In this document: positions 1 to 11,636 of the stretch, one piece after another
Layout of the letters: each line of letters begins with the position of its first letter
Position numbering within the stretch: the first letter of the stretch is position 1
Assembly: GCA_009746045.1 (NCBI GenBank)
Contig: RPFO01000130.1
Location: 1,583,625 to 1,639,624 of the forward strand
DNA length: 56,000 nucleotides
Direction: 5' to 3'
Source: Mesostigma viride
Lineage: Eukaryota > Streptophyta > Mesostigmatophyceae > Mesostigmatales > Mesostigmataceae
Notes under the pieces: generated by a model
What the model was told of the DNA's origin: nothing
The model's database searches: none
The model's input: the letters and a program-made list of their open reading frames with translations, nothing else
Translations under genes and position numbers: made by a program

Positions 1-1060
1 TGTAGCAGTGGAAGATAGTGGCCCTATGGGAAAAACTGACTCTTCTAATCCCCCTAAGCCCCCTGCTCTTCCCCTCTTTGCTAACCTTCCCAAGCTGGAT
101 GTCAAGTCTACCCCTCAACAGTTTTTCACTTTTATTATGTTGCTTACCCAGAACACAGAGTCGTGGCAGAATCATAATAGATGGCGTCTCTCTGATGCTG
201 TACTAGTCCCTCACTATCTTACTACCTGCATTACTCCTGAGCTTGCTAACCTCATCCAGTGTGAGTCTTTGGCCTCTCATGCCTATCCTAACTCAGTAGC
301 AGAATTGTTTAAGCGTTTAGAGAACCATTTAGTCCCTCCTGATGCAGATTGGCAGGATAGATTAGCCTTTGGTACCTTGCAGCAGGGTACTAAATCATTT
401 AAGGAGTATATGAAAGAATTTGATGCCCAGATGGTACGAATTAGGGATTTGTCGGGCGCAGAAGTACGTGCTCGCTTCCTACAGGGCCTCAGTAGACCCT
501 TATTACGTGAAGTAAAGCGCCAGTTCTCTGCCTACCGTTTTACTGACCTGCCCCTCAAGCATGTGCGTCAGCATCTCTTACGAGTAGCAGATTTCTTCAC
601 CACGCCTTCTCTTCCTACCCGTTCCCGTATTAATAATATTAGTCTTACCCCTGAGGAGGAGAACTCCTATGTAGAAGAATTAGATATTTGTGTTACTGAC
701 CTTTCAGCTCTGGATGTCTCTCATATCACATGCTATCATTGTAAGGAAGTAGGTCATCTTAAACGTGAGTGCCCCAAGTTCCTTTCGGGTGCTCCCCCTC
801 ATCCCGACGCTCGCCCTCCTCGTACCCCTCAGCGTGCTCCTATTCGTCCCACTTCAGGACGCATTCCCTCAGCTACCCCTAGTAGGCTGAATGCTGTGCA
901 GACAGGACCCCCAGGGTTCCCCTATGATAATCAGGCTCCCGCACCCTCTTCGATCCCTCGTGACCCTCCAGCAGTGGCTTTTTCGCCAGGGTCTTCTTCG
1001 GGGTTAGTTCCTATGGATTTGGGGGGGAGGGGGAACAGTAGGCCTGTCAGCCGGGGGTAA
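1..1060 (+). CDS. gag: Gag polyprotein, copy A (5' partial, otherwise open)
   Basis: Structural capsid/nucleocapsid protein of the retrotransposon. The frame is open from the window edge to a TAA at 1058-1060, about 350 residues visible. The central part is capsid-like (retrotransposon Gag family), and a zinc knuckle CYHCKEVGHLKREC (CX2CX4HX4C) lies near residue 240, followed by a Pro/Arg-rich tail. The true start is upstream: in copy B the same frame goes on a further several hundred bases towards an ATG at 12121. This is the only Gag in the window without internal frameshifts. Pol follows in the +1 frame and overlaps the end of Gag. Confidence 0.9.
   Translation, partial: VAVEDSGPMGKTDSSNPPKPPALPLFANLPKLDVKSTPQQFFTFIMLLTQNTESWQNHNRWRLSDAVLVPHYLTTCITPELANLIQCESLASHAYPNSVAELFKRLENHLVPPDADWQDRLAFGTLQQGTKSFKEYMKEFDAQMVRIRDLSGAEVRARFLQGLSRPLLREVKRQFSAYRFTDLPLKHVRQHLLRVADFFTTPSLPTRSRINNISLTPEEENSYVEELDICVTDLSALDVSHITCYHCKEVGHLKRECPKFLSGAPPHPDARPPRTPQRAPIRPTSGRIPSATPSRLNAVQTGPPGFPYDNQAPAPSSIPRDPPAVAFSPGSSSGLVPMDLGGRGNSRPVSRG
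1008..1060 (+). promoter_or_regulatory. Gag/Pol overlap, candidate +1 programmed frameshift
   Basis: Seen: the protease frame is open back to 1008 (a TAG at 1005-1007 closes it) and overlaps the end of Gag by 53 nt. Pol is in the +1 frame relative to Gag. The Gag stop is in the context CGG-GGG-TAA-C, and a run of G lies about 30 nt earlier. The same arrangement, with the same stop, is found in copy B at 13802-13854. Inference: Pol is made by +1 frameshifting at or just before the stop codon. A -2 shift would give the same frame. Confidence 0.5.
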
Positions 1061-2928
1061 CCTGGACAGGTCCTTAGATAGTACCCCAGATAATAATTTT
1101 TGCTTGCCTGTTTTTATAACCTCTGTAGGAGCTGAATCATCCCTACCACTACGTGTGCGTCCTCTTATGTTCTTGAATGGTGGCTTAACCGTTCCTCACA
1201 CTGTTGTAGACCCCTTCTTGCATGCTGATGAACTTTGAACGTCTCTGTGTTAGTGGATAGCGGTGCGGCTAGCTCCTTTGTGAGCGAGGCCCTAGTTAGG
1301 CGTTTAGGACTAGTCCCTATCCCTCACACAAAAACGGTCACTGTCCATTATGCTGACGGTCGCACCAGTCATTCCCCGGGTACGGTGTCCCTTCCCCTGG
1401 TCATACAAGGACGTACGGTCAACCTGACGGCCACTATAGGCCCTATCACTACAGCTGATGTATTACTAGGATTAGATTGGCACCAGGATAATAAGATTAC
1501 TATTAATTATGATACTATGGTCATTTGGTTTCCAGATAGCTCCTACTGGGTACCGGAACGTCATTATAGATTAGAAAATTTATCCTTGGTAGATATTACT
1601 CCTCCTACACCTGTTGATCCTCCTGTAAGACCTATACCTGAAGTATTAATGTCCAATGACGAATTGCGATCTGAACTAAAGGAATATGGATACCTATTAT
1701 GTATGTTCCTTCAGTTAGAAGTACAGGAGATACCTATCACTAATAATAGTGTGGAATAGATGTAAACACAGTGGATACAATAGGAGTGGGATTTACTGAA
1801 AATGAAATAGTAAGATACATGGCTGTGATAGATTCCTCAAAAGTGTTTGAAGAAAAGACCCCTTCTTATCCTCCTCCTCGTTCTGTTTTACACCGTGTAG
1901 TTATTAAGGACGGTGCAGTTCCTACGCACTCTCCGATGTATAGAATGGGCCCTACCGAATTAAAGGAACTAAAACAGATTTTAGTGTCACTATTAGAAGC
2001 AGGATTGATAGAGCCTAGTAACTCCCCCTACTCCGCTGGTGTCCTGTTAGTTCCTAAGCCAAATGGCAAGTTTCGCCTAGTTACTGATTATAGGAAGTTA
2101 AACGATATTACTGTGAAGTCTAAATACCCTCTACCTCGTATTGATGATATATTTAATAAGGTTAAAGGTTCTACCTGTTTCACGGTACTGGATTGTGCGG
2201 ATGGTTTTTGGCAACTACGCATAGCTCCTGAGGATTGCCATAAAACCGCCTTTGCTACCCCTTTTGGTCATTACCAGTTTAGAGTAGCGGCTATGGGACT
2301 CTGTAACTCTCCTGCCTCTTCCAAATGTTAATGAATGAAGTGCTTAGACCTGTTATGGGGAATTCTCACCTTCCTCAAGTGTCCTCTGATTTAAAGGATC
2401 CTTCCTTCTCCTCTGTTTCTTTATCTGAGCACGACCGTTCTTGTGCTCAGGCTTACTTAGATGATATCCTTATTTACTCTCCTGATTTTGAAACGCACCT
2501 ACGTGATTTAAAGAAAGTATTAGAAATAATGGCTGAAAATTCCTTGTGGGCGCGCCGTGCTAAAGTTCGTTCGGGTAGGAGTGTCCCATTTTTAGGGCAC
2601 GTTCTGTCAGATGCCGGGGTCGCTACCGACCCGGATAAAACTAAGTCAATTCAGGAATGGCCTACCCCTACCGACGTTAAAGGTGTACGTAGTTTTCTAG
2701 GGATTGCTTCTTACTATAGGCGTTTTATCCCGCGTTTCGCAACTATAGCAGCCCCTATTAATCATTTATTAAAGAAGGATATCCCCTTTGTTTGGAGTAG
2801 TGAATGTCAGTCGGCTTTTCAGTGTCTAAAATCCCTACTCCTCTCTCCTCCCGTACTCATCCTACCGGATACTACTAAACCCTTTGTTGTAGCTACAGAT
2901 GCTAGCAAGGTAGCTATAGGGGGCGTCC
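1061..2928 (+). pseudogene. pol: Pol copy A: aspartic protease and reverse transcriptase (frameshifted)
   Basis: Encodes the retropepsin-type protease (LVDSGAASSF, the catalytic DSG at about 1255) and the reverse transcriptase, with fingers/palm motifs around 1980-2320 and the catalytic YLDD box near 2455. The first strand of RNase H (VVATDASKVAIGG) lies just before the insertion at 2929. Compared with copy B, single bases are missing near 1233, 1755 and 2320, so protease and RT fall in three frames. Each defect is one base in or next to a short run, so either decay or uncorrected long-read errors could explain them. The product would make cDNA from the element RNA. Confidence 0.9.
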
Positions 2929-3616
2929 CACATCAATCCGACGCCGCGCCAAAGTGTCCGCGGCAAATCCGGGGTGAAATTGACGAAATTCGGTGCGCGC
3001 GGGAGATGTTGAGTGCAAATTTCATTGCGAAGGCTATGGTGGCGTGAAAATTTACTGTGCAGGAATTACGAAGCCATTTTGTACCGGATTTCGCTTGTTC
3101 GATCGGCATTCACGTAAGGAAATTTATTCTGAAAAAAAAACGTTCGAAAGCAGTTCTTTTTTTGGAGGGTGCGAGGGCAAACACGCAGCAGTGGCCAGTT
3201 TCGCACGCCGCGCACAGCTACCCGTGTGTTTTCAAGGTAACCTCCAGAGTAGATTAAGACGCTTCTGGTGGGAGGGCACACTTTCGAACGATTCCTTATA
3301 TCATTTCGAAGAAATTTAATGTTGGAATTCCCTTAATTTTGCGTTTCCATGTTGCACGCAATTTTTCCGAAAAAGTCAGATTTATAGGAGCGCCGACAGG
3401 GGCAACCATGCATGTCGTGGATTTATTCGCTTTTACGCCATTTCTTGCAGATTTATGACTTCCCTTGGGGGGTAAACATTGTCCGCTGCATGAACTGCGG
3501 GCGGGGCTAGCTGGCGATGTCTTAGGTGTGCCCGGGGTGCGGGAGAACCAACATCTACTGGTTTCTATCGTTGTAACCCGCTTTTTTATCGTCATTAACC
3601 GGCGTATTCTAGTGGT

Positions 3617-3928
3617 TTAAGCGTCCGGCGACGGGCGAAAAGAACTCTTACCCTGCCGCCATGGCCTGAGGAGGCACTGCGACAAGGACTGGGGCGGGCG
3701 GGCAAAATAAAACGCGACAGTGCCCGCACCCCGCCGGCGCACCCCGGCGAACAAGACAAAGCGCACAGTTACCCCCCTGGGCCCATCGCTGCCGTCGCCG
3801 GGCGGCACGTTGGGGAGGCGGCTCCTTCTCCCTTTTCTGGTGTCTGTTGCATCATTTTGAACCCCTGACCGACGGAGGCATGTTAATGAACGAGTGGATG
3901 CATGCATGAATGAACGGATGGATGAATG
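3617..3928. other. Non-coding interior of the DNA transposon
   Basis: GC-rich unique sequence between the left end of the element and the GGGA array. It carries no recognisable protein. Frames crossing it only run on into the microsatellite. Confidence 0.5.
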
Positions 3929-4531
3929 ATGGGGGAGGGAGGGAGGAGGGAGGGAGGGAGGGAGGGAGGGAGGGAGGGAGGGAGGGAGGGAGGGAGGGAG
4001 GGAGGGAGGGAGGGAGGGAGGGAGGGAGGGAGGGGGAGGGAGGGAGGGAGGAGGAGGGAGGGAGGGAGGGAGGGAGGAGGGAGGGAGGGAGGGAGGGAGG
4101 GAGGGAGGGAGGGAGCGAGGTCCGAGGGTGGGAGGGAGGAAGGGAGCGAGGGAGGGAGGGAGCGAGGGAGGGAGGGAGGGAGGGAGGGAGGGAGGGAGGG
4201 AGGAGGAGGGAGGGAGGGAGGGAGGGAGGAGGGAGGGAGGGAGGGAGGGAGGGAGGAGGGAGGGAGGGAGGGGGAGGGAGGGAGGGAGGGAGGGAGGGAG
4301 GGAGGGAGGAGGAGGGAGGGAGGGAGGGAGGGAGGGAGGGAGGGAGGGAGGGAGGGAGGGAGGGAGGGAGGGAGGGAGGGAGGGGAGGGGGGGAGGGGGG
4401 GGGGGGGAGGGAGGGAGGGAGGGAGGGAGGGAGGGAGGGAGGGAGGGAGGGAGGGAGGAGGGAGGGAGGGAGGGAGGGAGGGAGGGAGGGAGGGAGGGAG
4501 GGAGGGAGGGAGGGAGGGAGGGAGGGAGGGA
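3929..4531. repeat. (GGGA)n microsatellite
   Basis: About 600 bp of GGGA/GGAG tetranucleotide repeats with scattered GAG, AGGA and a few C or T interruptions. It lies inside the DNA transposon. The plus strand is almost pure purine. Long open frames here (Gly/Glu/Arg on plus, Pro/Ser/Leu on minus) are a by-product of the repeat. Confidence 0.95.
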
Positions 4532-4548
4532 AGGCATGACTGTGTGTG

Positions 4549-4672
<124 letters not shown>

Positions 4673-4680
4673 TGGTTATA

Positions 4681-4906
4681 TGGGTGGTGGGTGGGTGGTG
4701 GGTGGGTGGGTGGGTGGTGGGTGGGTGGGTGGGTGGTGGGTGGGTGGGTGGGTGGGTGGGTGGGTGGGTGGGTGGGTGGGTGGGTGGGTGGGTGGTGGGT
4801 GGGTGGGTGGGTGGGTGGGTGGGTGGGTGGGTGGGTGGGTGGGTGGGTGGGTGGTGGGTGGGTGGGTGGGTGGGTGGGTGGGTGGGTGGGTGGGTGGGTG
4901 GGTGGG
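4681..4906. repeat. (GGGT)n microsatellite
   Basis: About 225 bp of GGGT repeats with occasional GGT units. It is the third tetranucleotide array in a row, separated from the TGCG array only by CATGGTTATAT. Confidence 0.95.
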
Positions 4907-5039
4907 GAAGGTGTGCTTTTTATTATGAAGATTAGCTAAGTTACGTGTGTGTTGTTGATGTACATGTTGACGTTGTATCATGGGCGTGTGCCCCTAAGTC
5001 TGCCTTCCTGCAATATCACATAATATATCATCTAGATGT

Positions 5040-6200
5040 GTTGTTGGGAACCTGACTATATATCCCAAACTGGAATGGTTGACATGCAACTATGGGATGA
5101 AACCCTTGAAAAACAATTACTAGGAACTGCATTTTTTGTGCTATGTTTGCTAGCATCTGTCACCTATTTGTCATGCAAACAGTCTGAATTTCTTGTGGGC
5201 AGTTAACATAGATGTTTTTATGAGCTGTGCAAAGTTCTAGGCTTAACTGAGTTCATTGATATAGGCACCCATGTGTTGGAACCCTTGGAAAACCATGAAA
5301 AACTGCATTTTTTGGGGGGGGGGGTCGCTAGCATCAGTCACCATTTTGTCATCCAACCAGCCTGAAACTTTGTGGGCATGCTGCATGGGATGTGTTTAGA
5401 ACATGTGCAAAGTTCCAGCTCCAACTGAGCTCATTTGGTGTCATTATGTATGCATTTGTGTGATAAAACCCTTGGAAAACCATGAAAAACTGCATTTTGG
5501 GGGTATTTATGCTAGCATTTGTCACCAATTTGTCATCCAACCAGCCTGAAACTTTGTGGGCATGCTGCATGGGATGTGTTTAGAACATGTGCAAAGTTCC
5601 AAGCCCAACTGAGTTCATTTGGTGTCATTATGTATGCATATGTGTGATAAAACCCTTGGAAAACCATGAAAAACTGCATTTTGGGGGTATTTATGCTAGC
5701 ATTTGTCACCAATTTGTCATCCAACCAGCCTGAAACTTTGTGGGCATGCTGCATGGGATGTGTTTAGAACATGTGCCAAGTTCCAGCTCCAACTGAGTTC
5801 ATTTGGTGTCATTATGTATGCATATGTGTGATAAAACCCTTGGAAAACCATGAAAAACTGCATTTTTTGGGTATTTATGCTAGCATTTGTCACCAATTTG
5901 TCATCCAACCAGCCTGAAACTTTGTGGGCATGCTGCATGGGATGTGTTTAGAACATGTGCCAAGTTCCAGCTCCAACTGAGTTCATTTGGTGTCATTATG
6001 TATGCATATGTGTGATAAAACCCTTGGAAAACCATGAAAAACTGCATTTTTGGGGTATTTATGCTAGCATTTGTCACCAATTTGTCATCCAACCAGCCTG
6101 AAACTTTGTGGGCATGCTGCATGGGATGTGTTTAGAACATGTGCAAAGTTCAAGGCCCAACTGAGTTCATTTGATGTCATTATATATGCATACATGCCAG
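5040..6200. repeat. 184-bp tandem satellite inside the DNA transposon
   Basis: Five close copies with a constant 184-bp step (for example the block CATCCAACCAGCC recurs at about 5350, 5534, 5718, 5902 and 6086), preceded by one or two degenerate copies from about 5040. Copies differ by a few substitutions and by T/G run length. A 73-codon frame repeats on the minus strand, but it resembles no known protein and is best read as chance. Confidence 0.93.
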
Positions 6201-6399
6201 AAAGTGCTGAAAATACGGTATTTTTTGCTAGCAAATGTCACCATGTTACCTTGCTGCCAACTCCCAAAAATTTTTTTGACCACATGGCATCATAAGATAT
6301 CTGATAAGGAACCTTGGTGCCAAATTTGAGGTCAAACTGACCATTATTCCATCTCCAAATATTTTCCAGGGGAAGAAAATGGGTTTTCGGATTGATGTG

Positions 6400-8648
6400 C
6401 CTTCTCCAGGATCAGGGTCAGGGCTTACAGCCAATTGAGTATATCTCTAGGACAATGCTCCCTGCGGAGCGTAACTATCCCGTACACCAGCAGGAACTTT
6501 TAGCTGTGGTGTATTGTTGCCACGCGTGGCAGCACTTTCTTAAAGGTGCTCAATTTGATGTTTGTCTGAATGAACCCTGCGAGATAGATCCTTATAGATT
6601 AGTTATCCAGACGGATCACCGTCCCCTTACCCATCTTCTCTCACAACCCAACCTTACCCCTCGTCAAGCGCGCTGGATGGAGTTTTTAGCACAGTTTTCC
6701 CCTTTTAAACTTCAGTATGTTAAGGGTGTAGATAACATAGTACCAGATGCACTCTCCCGTCGCGCAGATTACTCCTTCTTCGAGGACCTTGATGTTCTCA
6801 ATACAACTCTAGTTCCTACTACTATGGGTGTAACCCCTTATGGTGAACTACCTGATGATGAATCCTATGCCTACCTCTTTCATACCGCTGTTCGCATGCC
6901 TGATCTCCTTTCTCACGTAGGACTCTCTCTCCCGTGTGAGGTCCTTCCTGTGGCCTCGGTGGGGGGGGAGGGGAAAAATAAAATTTCTATACCGCTTAGC
7001 CATATAGCGACTAGGTCAGGAAAGTCTTATGATAACATAGTCCCTCTAGGACCTCCCCTTCTCTTTGGCAAGGCGGTAGGAGACCTCTTTAAACCTGTTC
7101 TGGATACCTCTGTAGCGATGCCTACCTCTGATCTTGAACGCCTTATTAGTAGATTTACGGCCACTGAGCCGGAAGCTTTAGCTGCCATTGCTGCCCATCC
7201 CCAACAATTAGGCAAGCACCCTTGTAAATTTGTAGGTGGGTTTTTATATGTGCAGATAGCAGATTCTCCCCCTCAATGGCGCCTGTATGTCCCCCCTATC
7301 TGTCGCTCCTCCTTGCTCTTTGAGTTGCATGACTTAGCTGCTCATCAGGGTGGTAAACGGGTACGGGACCTAGTAGCCCGCTCTTACTACTGGCCTTCCC
7401 TTTTAAAGGATGTAGATGAGTATGTTAGAACCTGTCAATCTTGCCAGGAGATGAAACCCAACAATGTAGGACAGATAGCAGAGCCTAGGACCCTACCTGA
7501 TCCCATCATGCCGTGGGACTCCATTATGATGGATTTTGTAGGACCTTTTAGGAAGAATGATAGAGGTAACGCCCAGATCCTTGTTTTCGTAGATCGTTTT
7601 ACTCGTATGTGTCATCTCGTGCCGTGTCCCGTAGAACTCACCGCACGCGATTGCGCACGCCTATACCTTAATAACGTATATAGATATCATGGTTTGAGTA
7701 GGCAGTTTATTAGTGATAAAGATAAGCTATTTACCTCTGACTTTTGGCAGCAGTTTTTCGATCGCTGCTATCGGCACCAAGGTTACATTCGGTACTGCCT
7801 ATCACTCCTCCTCCTCTCATCTAGTAGAGCGTCTTAATAGGGTAGTGGAAGAAGCGCTGAGGCACTATGTCAATGGCTCGGGGAGTGATTGGGAGGATTA
7901 TCTATGCCTGGTAGAGTTCTCCCTTAACAATTGCCCCCAGGCTGCGCATGGCTATACGCCTTTCTTCCTAGATACTGGTAGACAGCCTCTTACTCCTACC
8001 TCTCTCTTAGCTAGTCCTTTACGGGACAGGGACGATGTGTCCCGGGATACTGTAGAAGGTGTACAGGCCTTGCTAGATAAAATGAAAAATGCACATGATC
8101 ACGCGATTTCAGGGTACCAAAAGGCTCAGGCTAAGTACCTTGCTAGGTTGCGTGCCTCCCTAGATAGAAGAGCGCCTGAAATAGATATAGGGGATTTAGT
8201 CTTAGTAGAAGGCCCCCGTGTTGGCCGTTTTGCTCACAAGTTCGAAGCAGAACTTAAAGTGAAACTTAGGCCCGCCTTCTTAGGACCCTTCCGTGTGTCG
8301 TCTAGAGTAGGTAATTTCTTATATAAAATAGATATCCCTACCTCTTGGCAGACACATTCTAACACCTTCCATAGAAGCCAGCTGAAGCTTTATCACCAAA
8401 GCACGTTCGCTGGTAGAGAACTAGCTCCTGCCCCTTTAGAGCATAACCCTGATACTGGTGAGGTAGAAGACGAGGTAGAGAGTATCGTGGCCCATAGAGA
8501 TATCAAAAAGGGCCGCGGTACCCAGCGCCAGTATAAGGTGAAATGGATGTATGCTCGTAGTGAGGTAGATAAAGTATGGTACACGGAAAGTGAGTTAGAT
8601 GGTTGTAGCCGCTTGTTGCAGGACTACAAAACCCTACACCAGCTCTAG
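6400..8648 (+). pseudogene. pol: Pol copy A: RNase H, integrase and chromodomain (frameshifted)
   Basis: Picks up RNase H exactly where the insertion ended. Visible in order: RNase H body (TDHRPLTHLL, DALSRRADYS), the integrase HHCC zinc finger (H-H then CQSCQ near 7320-7450), the DDE core with Asp in MMDFVGPF near 7530, Asp in SDKDKLF near 7715 and Glu in SHLVERLNR near 7830, then a C-terminal chromodomain (VAHRDIKKG to VWYTESELDG, 8490-8605). A 4-base insertion near 7760 relative to copy B splits the core into two frames. The chromodomain would guide integration to modified chromatin. Stop TAG is at 8646-8648. Confidence 0.92.
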
Positions 8649-8724
8649 CTGGCAACCTGCCCCTCCCTTACTGTATTCCTTCTGTTGGTGGATGGTTGGT
8701 TGTCCCCTCCCCTCCGCAGCCATC
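8649..8724 (+). promoter_or_regulatory. Pol-ORF3 spacer with splice-acceptor-like tract (copy A)
   Basis: The spacer between the Pol stop and the ORF3 ATG ends in CCCCTCCCCTCCGCAG, a pyrimidine tract plus AG four bases before the ATG at 8725. Copy B has the same tract at 19914-19929. Inference: ORF3 could be translated from a spliced subgenomic RNA. Confidence 0.4.
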
Positions 8725-10519
8725 ATGGCTGACTCTACCCATCCGGCGGAGAGCCCGCTGCCTTCCCCTCCACCACCGGACCCAGAGCTTTACTTCGAGG
8801 CCCTTCCGGGCCGCTGGGTGTCACGTTCCAGTCATCCGGGTGGCATCGTTCAGCCTGCCCTCCAGGCTCAGCATGCGGCTTTAGTCAGGGCTGCTCTCTT
8901 TGGGGTCGTGTGGTTCGGCCCGGCCCCTGATGATCCGCACCAGCTAGTTGTACATGGGTTCGACGATGCCGGGCATTGTCTGTTAGGATGTGGCTCCCGC
9001 TGTCCAGCCTTGGGGCAGATAGCCGCTGTCCTTCAGTGCCCCCGGGTGTTTTCCTACCTGTCTACCCCTGTGGGCCGCTCCTGCCTACGGGATGTGTTCC
9101 CCTGGCTTCCGGGCGAGGGTGAGGCAGAAGTAGATGACAACCCCTGCGACCTCCTGCGGGCAGTAGAGTTCATGGAAATCGCAGACCAATCAGCGGGAGT
9201 AGCAGTTGGTGACCCTTCCCCTACGGACGCACCAGTCGAGGCACAGTACACTCCAGAGTATTCAGCCTCAAGTGCAGCGTCCTCCTCCTCAGTGTCGGCT
9301 CCTTCCCCTGTCCCGTCGTCACCACGGTCGACCCGGCGTGCGTCAGTGGAGCCTACCCCTTTGGGTTTGGAGCGCGAGCCTGATCATCTCTCGGCGACTG
9401 TTTCGGCGATGCAGGCCCAGATTCAGTCCCTGACCGCGGCGTTCGGGGCCTTCATGGCGGCCCAAGCGCAGGCTCCAGCCACGCCAGGTGGGGTGTCTGT
9501 TGTATCTGCGCCCCCTACCCCTTCGGTTGCTTCGGCACCTACGGTTTCGCCTGCGCTGTGCGAGCCTTCGATAGCTGCGGTTTCCTCTGTTGCTGCGGCT
9601 CCGGCCGACGCCTCTGGTTGCCTCTGCGCCTGCGACCGACGTTTCTGCGCCTCGACGCGAGTCTTCCGCCCCAGCGGCTGCGCCCGCCGTCGCCGCCTCT
9701 GGGCCGCCCGCCGCGCCATCGCAGCCATTGCGGGGTTTCTTTAGCGACACGGGCGATCTTCCCAGGCTTTGGGAGGGTGGTCCCCCGCAGAGGATTCCGG
9801 TGCCCGACTGGAGCTTGGATGGCAACCAATCTTATGCCGGTTTGCCTGCCCCTACGGGCCCTGTTTTCAATATGTGGCCTGAGCTAGGGTGCGCCGTCAA
9901 CGGAGACCGGCGCGCCAGTTTCGGTGGCGGGTCCGTCGCGGCCCCCTCTGGCTTCGGGTCCGGCGCGACCTCCTGCCGTACCGGTGCCGTCTGCGTCGGT
10001 GCCGGTTCCTACCCCTGCTTCGGCCCCTGCCCCTTCGGCCTCGCGGTCTTTGGCTGCGGTGGTTCGGGCTACCGGTCCGGATCCTCGTGCCACCCGCGCT
10101 GCTGATTCCCTCCGGGAGTTGTCCCAGGGCGATTGGGACAGGGCCCCTTCTGTGTTGCATGCGACGCCGGAGACGCGCGACACGCCCGTCCCCGGGTATG
10201 GTATGTCCGCGCTCGCCTGCCGACAGTGTGACCTGCCGCGCGTCTCCGCCGAGCTGGCCATTTCGTCCAATGATGTCCTACGGGTTCTCCCAGGTGTGTC
10301 GGGCGCCGCGGGACCGTGGCCTACCCATTGAGACTGATCGGCCTCCTTTCGACATGGTTATTTTAGCTGATCCGGTGTTCCAAGGAGAGACCCTGGTTCG
10401 GCGCGTTCTGTATCGCTGGGCTAGGCGTCACAACGACTTGGACACCTACGGTGGGTTCCAGTGGGCTTACCCTCCGCCTCTGGGCATTATGGCTTCGGAT
10501 GCCCTTACGGTAGAGTTTC
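8725..10519 (+). pseudogene. ORF3 of copy A, broken and split by copy B
   Basis: Extra protein encoded between Pol and the 3' LTR; I do not recognise its family. From ATG 8725 a conserved N-terminal domain of about 150 residues (ELYFEALPGRWV to LLRAVEFMEIA) is followed by a Ser/Pro/Ala-rich linker, a short heptad-like segment (SAMQAQIQSLTAAFG), and the middle block with LPRLWEGGPPQ. Relative to copy B the frame changes at least three times between about 9540 and 10290, so it cannot yield one protein. The coding sequence stops at 10519, where copy B has integrated; the missing C-terminal third lies at 23161-23709. Confidence 0.75.
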
Positions 10520-11109
10520 TGTTACGTCGCGTAACAATTCGTTGTAGTTACGGACGTAAATTAGGTCCTTGGCCTCCGTTTATCCTAGGTTTACGTGTAG
10601 TTCTAGTTGGGACCTGATTGTCCTCGTAACAGTACCGTGGTATATTGGGTGCCTTTGGGCGCCGCGCCGCGTACTTTATTAGTGGTCCTTATCCTTCGGT
10701 AGAATGTAGTGGACCGGCGTGCATCTGTGCACCTGCCTGTGTTTCTGTGTTTCCGCAGGCGAGGGCCAGGTCGGCCCGAGCCTGTTGGACCGTTGGTTAC
10801 CATTTATGCACGTACCACTCCTTGTGTGGTCACTCGGCGTGTGTTAAATGAATTAACACATATTAGCTTGGGTCACGGCAGTGTAGTTGTGTTTCCTTCC
10901 TCTTTTCCTGGAGTATACTTTTACACGTTTATAAACGGGTTTGACTAAATGGCCTATGGCATATTACAGTAGTACATATGTAAATGCATTGAGATCTGGT
11001 TCGTCTCGGTCGTCTTTCGCTAAGGGTGCAAATAGAAGTGGCCTTACTAGTCTAGGTAGTATTAGGACCAGTAGAGGTAGAGGTGGCGGCCGAGGCTTGC
11101 GGCGTAACA
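10520..11109 (+). repeat. 5' LTR of copy B
   Basis: 590 bp, TG...CA ends. The first 17 bases, TGTTACGTCGCGTAACA, form a perfect 7-bp inverted repeat around TCG. The LTR also ends in CGTAACA, so the hairpin arm reproduces the other LTR end. A TGTAA (10980-10984), the usual green-algal poly(A) signal, lies about 130 bp before the end. A TTTATTA stretch near 10675 is a possible TATA-like element. Compared with the 3' LTR it has an 18-bp insertion near 10914 and lacks TGGT near 10816. Confidence 0.95.
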
Positions 11110-11636
11110 ATGGACTCGGAGGTAGTTTAGATAGAGAGCGAGACGACGATCCTTTGCAACATACGTCATTGAATCAACCCTTCCGCGGCTGGGAAAAAGA
11201 AGACGACACCTACTTGACAGGTAATGGGCGGGTCGCCGTCAAGCTAGGGGATAGTGCTGCCTGATTCAGGACACGCCCTGCCTAGAAGTTAGACCTGCTC
11301 GAAGCGGAAAATCCTTTCGTAGATAGCTCCTTTTCCTCGTCTTGTTTTCCTTAGAAAGATGGTTTACTGCCGTAGACAGTTGCTGGTTTTGGTTCGACGA
11401 TAGAGAGACGGCTAGCGTCTCGTAGATTACCCTTTTTCTGCATCGTGCCTGCTTCGTATTTAGACGACCCATCGCCGGACGCAGAATTCTTGAAACCGGA
11501 TACTTACGACCACCTGGCGCTGGAAACATCGTCCCTACGTGCGTCGTCAATCTGGTTCGGTTTCAGACACCCGAGATAAGTCGCCTTCTCCTCGTTCTCC
11601 TCATTTGACTGCTCAAGACCTACCAGGTGCGTTACC
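11110..11636 (+). other. Leader of copy B with candidate primer-binding site
   Basis: Begins one base after the LTR with TGGACTCGGAGG (11111 onward). TGG complements a tRNA CCA end, as expected for a primer-binding site, but I cannot name the tRNA, and it is not the common initiator-Met type TGGTATCAGAGC. Near the end, CAG/GTGCGT (junction 11626/11627) has the form of a splice donor, 10 nt before the ORF0 start. No protein is evident. Confidence 0.5.

Noticed and set aside
5349-6122. Four to five repeated 73-codon minus-strand frames
   Set aside because: Each equals a shifted 184-bp satellite unit; no protein family resemblance and no non-repeat extension.
5270-6190. CRISPR-like array
   Set aside because: Whole 184-bp units are repeated without unique spacers, inside a transposon of a eukaryotic genome.
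9343-10270. Long minus-strand Ala/Gly/Arg-rich frames
   Set aside because: Shadows of the GC-rich Pro/Ala linkers of retrotransposon ORF3 on the plus strand.
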